A DNA stretch of 64,000 bases from Candidatus Latescibacterota bacterium (GTDB lineage Bacteria > Latescibacterota > UBA2968 > UBA8231): contig RKRN01000109.1 in NCBI GenBank assembly GCA_007571365.1, forward strand, positions 34,102 through 98,101. The letters run 5' to 3'. The notes below the pieces were generated by a model, which worked only from the letters and a program-made list of their open reading frames with translations, was not told where the DNA came from and searched no databases. This document shows, one piece after another, positions 34,895 through 42,888 of this stretch (positions are counted from its first letter, which is position 1; each line of letters opens with the position of its first letter). A program made the translations under genes and the position numbers.

Positions 34895-36526
34895 TCACAG
34901 TTTGCTTGAGGGCCATGCAAAAGGGTGCCGGCCGTCGTGCCCGTACGTGAAGAGCGCTGTCCGCCTCGGTGACTCGGCCTCCCAGCGGTACGCCCCGTGA
35001 CAGACCGTCCCTCCCAAAAAGAAGAGAACAGACCCGCGACGCATTGGAATGTGGCGGATCGGCGTGCGCTCGTTGCAGACCCGCACCGAATGCGGCAAGG
35101 GGTAGCACGATTTGTGACTGCCCGGCACTACGACAAATCCGCCATCGTCGGGCCCGACGTCGTTGAGCTGCCAGGCGACGTTGATGCCCGACCTCGTGTG
35201 TACGCGCCCGTTTACCATCTCGTAGTGCTTGCCGATGCCGGTCGGGTTGGCGTTTCCCGAGTGCAGCATTTGCCCGCTTGAGCCTTTGACGTGGCACAAG
35301 GCCGTGTTCTGAGTTACCCTGTACCCTGGTCCAATCATCCAGTTCAGGCGCTGGATGACGGCCGGGTGCGCCAGCATTTTGAGGAAAGGCGCATTGTGCG
35401 GCGCCGGTAGCTGAAACAAGTCCTTCAGGTCCGGCCGGCCCGTGCCCGATATCGTCGGCGCCCCAGGGATGTCGGCAAGCGTCACGTCCCCGTCAAGCTT
35501 GTCGCCTACGCCCCGGTACACTAGGTGATTGAGGTTGGCGTCGATGCCCGCCACGGCCGCATTGACCCAATCGTCGTCCATGACGCCCTCGACCAACAGG
35601 AAGCCCTGGGTGTCAAACGCCCAGCGCTCGGCATGATCATCTCGGCGTTCGAACTTGAGGGCAGAGGAGGCCCTCTGCGCCGCGTCGGCATCGGCGGCCG
35701 AGGTGAGCCAGGTGGTCGTGCCGTCCGATAGGAGCAGGCGACGCGAGTCGCCGCCCGCCAGCACGGTTTGCTCGGCCTCGCCCAGCCCTTCCGCCCATGC
35801 GGGCAGGGGCTGCTTGTCCGGCTGGTCAGGTGGCCCCTGTGGCCGAGCCGTGCGCGAAATGAAATTTACCACGAGTAGCTCGCCTCCGTCGCCCTGCGGG
35901 CAAACCCCGTGCAGTGTGCTGGCGGCGCACAGCAGCACGTCGCCCGCCGCCAGAGCCGGGCGCTCGGCGAAGCGGCTGGAGGATGGAAGCGGTGGGGCCG
36001 GCAGTCCGCTTTTGTGCGAGGAGGGCACGACCACCAGCGGGCACTTGCCTTCTGCGGAGTCCGCGAGGGCGATGGCCACCACCAGCCCTTGGCACTGCCG
36101 GATGCGGACCTCTTCCCAGGCGCCGCCGGCCCGCTGGAGCTGAGTTCCGTCGGCGTTGCGGCCATTCCACCCCGCCAGGTTGATGTACGCCCGGTCCAGC
36201 GTATGCACCCCGCCTTCCAGTCGCAGCGAGGCCTCGTCGTACCCTCCTGCGGCGGCAGAGACATGCCTCGCCGGGCCGTCTTGGCGAAAGCCGTCGCCGC
36301 ACAACTCGCGCACATAGCGTCCGATGGCACCGGCCTCGCTGCAGAGATCGCCCAGCCCATCGCCGCTGTCGCGGCACGCGGACAGCTCGGCTTGGCTGAG
36401 GAGTTGTGGTAGCACGACGAACCCGAGCGCGTCGAAGGTGAAGTCCTGCTCTATGGTGAGGATCGATGGCTGGTGTACGTGCGTCGCCTCGTTCCAGTGG
36501 TTCACGGTGTAAGTGTCAATGCCCAT
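34895..36526 (-). CDS. Tandem phytanoyl-CoA dioxygenase-like (PhyH) protein, possibly degenerate metal sites
   Basis: Two PhyH-like halves: FTFDALGFVVLPQLLSQAEL...VVVPSSHKSG...GDVLLCAASTLHGV and FDTQGFLLVEGVMDDDW...WQLNDVGPDDGGFVVVPGSHKS...VLFFLGGTVCHGA. Confidence 0.75.
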   Translation of the reverse strand: MGIDTYTVNHWNEATHVHQPSILTIEQDFTFDALGFVVLPQLLSQAELSACRDSGDGLGDLCSEAGAIGRYVRELCGDGFRQDGPARHVSAAAGGYDEASLRLEGGVHTLDRAYINLAGWNGRNADGTQLQRAGGAWEEVRIRQCQGLVVAIALADSAEGKCPLVVVPSSHKSGLPAPPLPSSSRFAERPALAAGDVLLCAASTLHGVCPQGDGGELLVVNFISRTARPQGPPDQPDKQPLPAWAEGLGEAEQTVLAGGDSRRLLLSDGTTTWLTSAADADAAQRASSALKFERRDDHAERWAFDTQGFLLVEGVMDDDWVNAAVAGIDANLNHLVYRGVGDKLDGDVTLADIPGAPTISGTGRPDLKDLFQLPAPHNAPFLKMLAHPAVIQRLNWMIGPGYRVTQNTALCHVKGSSGQMLHSGNANPTGIGKHYEMVNGRVHTRSGINVAWQLNDVGPDDGGFVVVPGSHKSCYPLPHSVRVCNERTPIRHIPMRRGSVLFFLGGTVCHGAYRWEAESPRRTALFTYGHDGRHPFAWPSSKL

Positions 36527-36673
36527 AGTTAGACCTCAATGGATTCTGGAAGGTAAACGTTGTTTTTTGGCATCTCTCCGTCCCACTCAACCCATTAACA
36601 TCCGCGGCTATACTATATATCTCAGGCACACAGGCTTTTTAATAGGTTGAGTTGTGGCCAGTACACAGGACCT

Positions 36674-38335
36674 CTACCGCACGGCAAACGCTGCCTCGAG
36701 CCTGTGCTCGTGGATTGACACCTCTGACTCGTAGCGGCTGTGCAGTTCCTCCATGTATTCATTGAACGCGTTCCGGTGCCTCTCGCGTCTGAGCTGAGAT
36801 CGGACCCTCATCTCAGCTTCGGCGAAGGTCTCGCGCTTGCGTTCCCGGGAGAGCACTTTGAAGATGGAGTAGCCCTCCTGCACCTCGACCGGTCCGGTGA
36901 GCTCGCCGATTTGGGCCTCGACCGCAGCTTCCACGAAACCGCCGAACTGGGGCGATTCGTAACGATGCACGTGGAATCGACCCTCGTCATCGCGCACTTC
37001 GAGCGAGCGAATCGAATGTCTCTTCGCCAGATCGCCAAAAGCGGCACCGTCCTCGATCATCCCTTTCAACCGCAGTGCTTCCATTTCTGTTCTTACGAGG
37101 ATCTCCTGTACCTCGGTCTGTTCGGGATGCAGGAATCTCTCGGCGTTGGCCTCGTAGTACTGGCGCAGGTCGTCTTCCGCGATAGTCACTCTCTCCTTTA
37201 ATACCTTGGACCTGAGGCCCCGTACCAGCAACTGCTTTCCCTGCTCTTCGAGCCATCGGGCCACCATCTCTTCGCGATCGATCCCTTGGCGCCTAGCTGC
37301 CTCCTGAATCATCACGTCCGGGACGATGTACTGCTCGGCGAAGGAGATCACCTGCTCGGCGTCGCGGAATGTCTCCAGGATACTGCCCTTGCGGCTTTTG
37401 GTCGCGCCAATGAGGTCGGCGGCTGTGATCTCTCCGCCATCGTACTGGTAGAGTGCGATCGCAGATGGGGCCGGGCCGACGTCCACCGCACCGGTGCGCA
37501 GTGCCTCGACGACAGCGGCTATGGCGTCTCGGACCGGCTCGAGGCGGTATCTATCCCTCAATTCCGCTACCAGTTTGGCCTTCGCGATTCCGCGCTTCTT
37601 TCGTTCGAATTCTTTCGCGATTCTCGTCCGCTGCCGCAGATTGAGTTGAGCGGTCATCTCATCGAGGATCTTGAAGACGATGTATCGGTTGCCGATTCGG
37701 ACAGGGTCTGACACCGATCCTTCCGTGAGCCCGAACAACTTCTCGGCGATGACGGGAATGATGTCGGCCTTGGTGGCGAACCGGCCGGTGTCTCCGCCCC
37801 GGGCAGCGGTCTCTTCGTTCATCGACAGCTTGTGCGCGACGTCGGCGAAGCTCGCCCCGGCCTCGATCTGTTTGGCGGCCTTCTCCGCCGTCTCAAGGTC
37901 GGCGACCACGATTTCTCCCAGTCTGATGGCGCGGGCGAGCCCCTCTTGGTCTATGTACTCTTCTACTTCACCGTCTTCTACCGTAGCCTCGATCGTTCTG
38001 CGCTCGTATTCATCGACGAGCTTGGCCTTCCTGATCCGGTTCATCTTGGTCAGGTAGGCCGAACTCCTATCGAAACCTTGGCTTCGGGCTTCCATCAGCA
38101 GCAGTTCCGTGTCGATCATGGTCTGCAGATGGACCCTCAACTGCTCCTTCCCGGCCTCTTCGCCCTTGGTGTGCTCGGGCAGTTTGGCGAGGAAACCTCG
38201 CACGTCCCGTACAGTAATCGTCTGGTCGCCAACCTCGGCGACCGTGGGATTTTCATCCTGCGGTCCGCAGCCGGTAAAAATTAAAAGGAGTGCTAGACTG
38301 ATTAGCGTTCCGCAGGAAAGAGAAAAAACGCGCAT
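36674..38335 (-). CDS. Lipoprotein PpiC/SurA-type peptidyl-prolyl isomerase
   Basis: Lipobox LLIFTGCG; two parvulin-like segments (ARAIRLGEIVVADLETAEKAAKQIEAGASFADVAHKLSMNEETAARGGDTGRF; EVQEILVRTEMEALRLKGMIEDGAAFGDLAKRHSI). Confidence 0.8.
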   Translation of the reverse strand: MRVFSLSCGTLISLALLLIFTGCGPQDENPTVAEVGDQTITVRDVRGFLAKLPEHTKGEEAGKEQLRVHLQTMIDTELLLMEARSQGFDRSSAYLTKMNRIRKAKLVDEYERRTIEATVEDGEVEEYIDQEGLARAIRLGEIVVADLETAEKAAKQIEAGASFADVAHKLSMNEETAARGGDTGRFATKADIIPVIAEKLFGLTEGSVSDPVRIGNRYIVFKILDEMTAQLNLRQRTRIAKEFERKKRGIAKAKLVAELRDRYRLEPVRDAIAAVVEALRTGAVDVGPAPSAIALYQYDGGEITAADLIGATKSRKGSILETFRDAEQVISFAEQYIVPDVMIQEAARRQGIDREEMVARWLEEQGKQLLVRGLRSKVLKERVTIAEDDLRQYYEANAERFLHPEQTEVQEILVRTEMEALRLKGMIEDGAAFGDLAKRHSIRSLEVRDDEGRFHVHRYESPQFGGFVEAAVEAQIGELTGPVEVQEGYSIFKVLSRERKRETFAEAEMRVRSQLRRERHRNAFNEYMEELHSRYESEVSIHEHRLEAAFAVR

Positions 38336-38367
38336 CGCGTACCTCCACTCAAGCTCGCGTTGGTGCC

Positions 38368-41076
38368 CTAATCTAGACCGGCGTACACCGTGGCAAAGGT
38401 CACTCTGCCCGTCTTGGACTTGTCATCTATCGCTCTTCTCGTCAATCTCATACCCATCTTCGTCTCCAAGCGGTAACCTAGGTAACTGGTGTTGTTCGAG
38501 AACTGTATCGCTCCGACGATTTCACCGAAATCGTCGATCAGTCCCTCCTTGACCGCGGTCTCGGATTGGCGCAGTTGGTTGAAGATCGTGTACTCCACAC
38601 CGGCCTGCATGGAGGAAGAGGAAAACACCGGCCAGCGCGCCAGCAGGGAGAGTTGCACCGCGTTTTCCCGGCGCTTGGGATCGGATCTCAGGGCCGGGGA
38701 CTCGAGCCTAAGCTCATTCTTTATTCTCGGCATGAGATCGACATTGGCGACCTTGCGCTCGAGGTCCACCTTGTTGATGAGACCGAAGAAAGTGTAGTCC
38801 TCGCGCAGATCGGGCTGTCGTTCGTTCTGGTGCCAGCGATCGTATTTGAACTTACTCACGAAATTCACATCCTCGATCTTGGTGTACTTGAAGCTCAGGA
38901 ACGTGGAGTTTATCCACGTGTCCTGAGCCGCCAAAGGATCGATGGTTGGAACGTTCCGCCGCTCGAACTCGCTCCACTGGCGAAGATCGTTCTCGATGGT
39001 GTCCTTGGCGATTCTGAAGTTCTCGTAGATTTTCAACCTGCCAAGACCCGGATAGTCCCGTTCGAGGGTGAAGAGCACGTAGTTCGTCGTGTTCTCCCCG
39101 TCGCCGGCAATCAGTCTCTCATCCGTTCGTCCGACGATCAGCCTGATGCCCGGCAGCAGGTCGACGCCGCCGTAGATGTTGTACCCTCGGTGGTCCCTCG
39201 GATAGGGAAAATCCGGCTCGTCGTCGTTTTCGAACCGATCTACCCAAGTATTGTTGTTCATATCCAATCCGAACAGGTACTCCGGCCGGTCTGTTCCGTA
39301 TCTCAAGAACGGCTCGTCGTAGTCCGGGACGAGATTGGGCAGATCTTCGCTGTCGTTCTGGTTAAAATCGGATATGAAGTCGAGGTTTTCGTCGTACCCG
39401 GGAAACACCTCGGTGTCTATGTTTTGGAATATCCTCTGCCAGTCGGGGAATCGGTCCTGATCGTCGTTGTCGTCGACGAGTTCATAGAAGAACCTCCCCT
39501 TGTCTGCGTAGTCTATGTTGGTCTCGCCCCTGGCCAAGATGGTGCTGGTGTTGTAGTTGTGGGCCATGCTATAGGCTTCGCCGAAGAAGAAGAACGGATG
39601 GGCGATCTTCGACAAGTTCAACATCCAGCCATCGCCTTCGTCGGAGGTCCCTAGGTGCTCGGTATGCGCCCTGTTGGGGTACTTCCTATAACTGATGCTG
39701 CGATCCCATTCCCCATATAGGTTGAATCCCCAGACGCGGGTTGCCTCCAGCGTGAACCCGAATAGCTCGGTAGCCGTCGGCAGACCATACGGGATCTTCA
39801 GGATGGTCAGGTTGGAGCCATCTTTGACGTTTTCAGCGGCCCTAGCAGCCAGCAGATAGACGTTGGCCAACTGCCTGTCGAACTGGCGGTCCGAGGTTAT
39901 CTCGATCCGGTAGTCGTTGGCGACTACCAACTCGAATGTCACCTTTCTTATCTCTGACGGATCCGGGCCCGTGTACGTCCCCACCGAGAAGTCGTAGACC
40001 AATTCGATCTGCTCGGAGCCGTTCGCCTCCCAGAACCCCAGCTTCTGAAAGCCGCCTTGGGGCGCGGGAATCAGCCCGACTTCGCTGGCCCGGACGGTCT
40101 CCCTGTCGAAACGCACATCCCCCCTCGCATCGATCGTTTCGACGTCGGCCTCTATGATCAGGTCCCACGCAAACAGCGCGGCGCCGCCTTCGTTGTCCTC
40201 GGGCGAGTCGTCCGAGAGACGCACGAAGACTTGGGCGACGTTCTCCGCATTCTGACTGGAGACGATCGAACCGCTTCGCGGGCTGCCCTCGAAGGCGTCG
40301 ATGAGTTGGGAGGAGTTGTGGGCGCTCACGTAGTTGGCACCGAGTCTGAGATAATCTCCAATCTGGGTCGTCGCGCGTCCGCCGGTCAGGGTCGTCGTGC
40401 TCGTCGTCTGGTTACTGGGGCTTCGCGGGCCGGCGGCACCCAGCGAGCTGATCCGCGAGAGGAGAGCCGTGGCCTCGTACTTGTCGGACTGATAGTCGAT
40501 CTGGATGCCATCGAACGCCGGCTTGGAGAAGGTCATCGGGGTCAGGGTTGACCGAATCTCGTCCCCTATGGTGATGGCCAGATTGTGCTGTCCCTTCTGA
40601 TCGGAGGCTATGACCAGATTGCTGAACCACTGTTGGAACCGTTCGGTCTTGAACAGGTTGCTTCCCCCCTGCTGGGGCTGGGTCTGGCTCCAGTCGTAGA
40701 TCAGCCATCCTCTGGTGATGTACGAACCGTAGATGTCGTAGAAGTAGTCCCCCTCGAGATTGGTCGTTACATAGCGCTGGTAGTGGTCTCTCGCGTAGTT
40801 GCTGTACTCCCACTGCTTCCACTGATATTCGCGAAACAGCTCCTGTGGAACGTACCACTTCTTGACCGCCGGGTCTAGCGCACCGAATAGGACGCCGGGC
40901 CCGGTCGGTTCGAACGTGAGCTCGCCGCCGCGGCGAAACCCCGTTATCCGATCTCGATCGGGACCTTGGGCTTCCGAGCGAGTACTGTACAGCAGGATTA
41001 CCGAGACGATGATGCACCACGTGGCCAGCGTACCGGCTAGGCGCATCGCACCTCTGACTCTATGACCGGTCACCAT
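38368..41076 (-). CDS. Large secreted, probable outer-membrane/cell-surface protein of unknown family
   Basis: Start placed at MVTGHRVRGAMRLAGTLATWCIIVSVILLYSTRSEA (signal peptide); alternating polar/aromatic strands in the C-terminal half (KFKYDRWHQNERQPDLREDYTFFGLINKV...). Confidence 0.6.
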   Translation of the reverse strand: MVTGHRVRGAMRLAGTLATWCIIVSVILLYSTRSEAQGPDRDRITGFRRGGELTFEPTGPGVLFGALDPAVKKWYVPQELFREYQWKQWEYSNYARDHYQRYVTTNLEGDYFYDIYGSYITRGWLIYDWSQTQPQQGGSNLFKTERFQQWFSNLVIASDQKGQHNLAITIGDEIRSTLTPMTFSKPAFDGIQIDYQSDKYEATALLSRISSLGAAGPRSPSNQTTSTTTLTGGRATTQIGDYLRLGANYVSAHNSSQLIDAFEGSPRSGSIVSSQNAENVAQVFVRLSDDSPEDNEGGAALFAWDLIIEADVETIDARGDVRFDRETVRASEVGLIPAPQGGFQKLGFWEANGSEQIELVYDFSVGTYTGPDPSEIRKVTFELVVANDYRIEITSDRQFDRQLANVYLLAARAAENVKDGSNLTILKIPYGLPTATELFGFTLEATRVWGFNLYGEWDRSISYRKYPNRAHTEHLGTSDEGDGWMLNLSKIAHPFFFFGEAYSMAHNYNTSTILARGETNIDYADKGRFFYELVDDNDDQDRFPDWQRIFQNIDTEVFPGYDENLDFISDFNQNDSEDLPNLVPDYDEPFLRYGTDRPEYLFGLDMNNNTWVDRFENDDEPDFPYPRDHRGYNIYGGVDLLPGIRLIVGRTDERLIAGDGENTTNYVLFTLERDYPGLGRLKIYENFRIAKDTIENDLRQWSEFERRNVPTIDPLAAQDTWINSTFLSFKYTKIEDVNFVSKFKYDRWHQNERQPDLREDYTFFGLINKVDLERKVANVDLMPRIKNELRLESPALRSDPKRRENAVQLSLLARWPVFSSSSMQAGVEYTIFNQLRQSETAVKEGLIDDFGEIVGAIQFSNNTSYLGYRLETKMGMRLTRRAIDDKSKTGRVTFATVYAGLD

Positions 41077-41104
41077 GTGACTCCCCCTTACCTTTCGCGA
41101 AAAA

Positions 41105-42850
41105 TCAATAGACCAAAGGCAAGATCGCAGTCTTGCTTTCCTTACCTGTATCTGCAGCGACTTCCACGCGCACGAGGTAGACTCCCGGCGATAGCATTTG
41201 TCCGTTGTTGTCCGCGCCGTCCCAGATTCTCTGATATCTTCCACTGATGTCGAGGTCGGAGTAGAGCACCCTTTTGCGGTGGCCGGCGAGGTCGTAGACT
41301 TGTACCGACACCAGAGTACTGCTCGTCAGGTTAACGATATCGTAGGTGACAATGGCTTGGTCGTTCACTCCATCGCCATTGGGCGTAAACGGAGCCGGGG
41401 CAGCCTCGAGGAAGTAGATGCGGTTGCCGGCGACCCGGGTGGTGACCGACAGGTCGTCGCCCACGGCGACGGGGTCGGCGTCCACGTCTCCCGGGACGAG
41501 CGTCTGCGGCAGGTTCTGCGGTCTCTGGGTATCGAAGACCCGGCCGACGAAGACGGTGTTGTAGTGCAGCGCGATGCTCTCGAACACGACGCGCAGCAGC
41601 CGGTCGTCGCCGGTGATCCTCGGGAAGCTGATTCGGACGCCGCCGATGTCGCCGTTTTCTTCTTCGATGTCCTCCTTGTCCCACGCCACGTCGGTCCCGT
41701 CGATCTGGACGGATCGGATGACCTCCACTGGTGCCTGCGTCTCGATGTCGAGCCGGTCGAAGCCACTGCTGTTGTAGCAGCGTACCCAGTAGGTCAGCTC
41801 GGTCGTCTGCCCGATCACGGCGTCTTGGGGCCACACCTCCCCTACCACGGAATCGGCCAGTGCTGGCGAGACCTCCACGGCGATCGAATCGACCGTCGCT
41901 GCCGAAAGGATGTCGCTGCTCTGGAACAGAACGCGAAACTGCCAGTACTGGCGAGGTGCAGGTGATGCGATCTGCGTGCGGACGCTGGCCGGATAGGGAC
42001 GAGACCATCCGCTCCACTTTAGGCTATCGCTCGGGTCCGGCGTACTGCCGCTCCGGGTGGATACGGTAGCAGATACTTTGGTAGGCTCTCCTATCGTCTT
42101 CTTTGCCCACATTATACTGCCAAAGACGGCCGGCCGACCTTCGTCGAACACCTTCGAGGTGTACGCAGCAGCCGATACGAACCCTTCGCCGAAGACCTCG
42201 AACTCGTCGATCTCCCATTCCCCCCGAACGAGCTGTTTCACCTCTATAAAACGCACGAACTGCAGCGGCACATCCATGTCGACGACCGGGTCATCATTGC
42301 GCTCGACGGCCCTGAAGAGCCTGAGATCGGGATTACCGGAGAGGGTCTTCTGCGCCTCGCTGCCGTCGTTCAGCGATACCTCGTACCCTTTTAGAAAAAA
42401 CTCCTCGAACCCTTCGCGGGGGTAAAACCTGATCCTGTTGATTCCGAAACGCTCGCCCAGATCAAATCTCAGTATGATCCCTGTGGCCGACGGGATCTTG
42501 ATTTCAAAGGCCGTGTTCCTGCCGTCCACCATGTTGTCCAACAAGTCCTCGAATTCACTCTGGGTGACTTCGAGGACCGTGCGTGCATTTGGCGACGTTA
42601 TTTGCCCCCCCCTTTCGATCAACTTCAGGGAGATATTGTCTTCAGGATCGTTCTGTAAAGGTTGAATGGAACCGGGGTTGGCTGCGAAATCGATGACCGC
42701 TATGTCAGAATGTGCCTGATCCCAGGCGCGGGAACCCGGGCCACCTCCGAAGACGATCGTCTCTCCATTGCCTGCCGCCGCAAGTCCGAGGAGAGCTACG
42801 GACAGAACGGGCAGGGCCACTGTTCTATGAGGTAATGTTCCAGTTATCAC
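41105..42850 (-). CDS. Secreted surface protein with discoidin-like region and FlgD-like C-terminal domain (GTG start proposed)
   Basis: GTG at 42850 gives (M)ITGTLPHRTVALPVLSVALLGLAAAGNG signal peptide and removes overlap with upstream gene; LRFDLGERFGINRIRFYPREGFE; APFTPNGDGVNDQAIVTYDI...VSVQVYDLAGHRKRVLYS...RIWDGADNNGQMLSPGVYLVRVEV...LPLVY. Confidence 0.75.
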   Translation of the reverse strand: MITGTLPHRTVALPVLSVALLGLAAAGNGETIVFGGGPGSRAWDQAHSDIAVIDFAANPGSIQPLQNDPEDNISLKLIERGGQITSPNARTVLEVTQSEFEDLLDNMVDGRNTAFEIKIPSATGIILRFDLGERFGINRIRFYPREGFEEFFLKGYEVSLNDGSEAQKTLSGNPDLRLFRAVERNDDPVVDMDVPLQFVRFIEVKQLVRGEWEIDEFEVFGEGFVSAAAYTSKVFDEGRPAVFGSIMWAKKTIGEPTKVSATVSTRSGSTPDPSDSLKWSGWSRPYPASVRTQIASPAPRQYWQFRVLFQSSDILSAATVDSIAVEVSPALADSVVGEVWPQDAVIGQTTELTYWVRCYNSSGFDRLDIETQAPVEVIRSVQIDGTDVAWDKEDIEEENGDIGGVRISFPRITGDDRLLRVVFESIALHYNTVFVGRVFDTQRPQNLPQTLVPGDVDADPVAVGDDLSVTTRVAGNRIYFLEAAPAPFTPNGDGVNDQAIVTYDIVNLTSSTLVSVQVYDLAGHRKRVLYSDLDISGRYQRIWDGADNNGQMLSPGVYLVRVEVAADTGKESKTAILPLVY

Positions 42851-42888
42851 TTGCTGAACCCAGGCTCCTTGGTGTCCTGTCGCGGAAA

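Noticed and set aside
38566-39654. 362-aa plus-strand ORF
   Set aside because: Antisense to the 38368-41076 surface-protein gene, whose frame has a signal peptide and coherent composition; shadow ORF from high GC.
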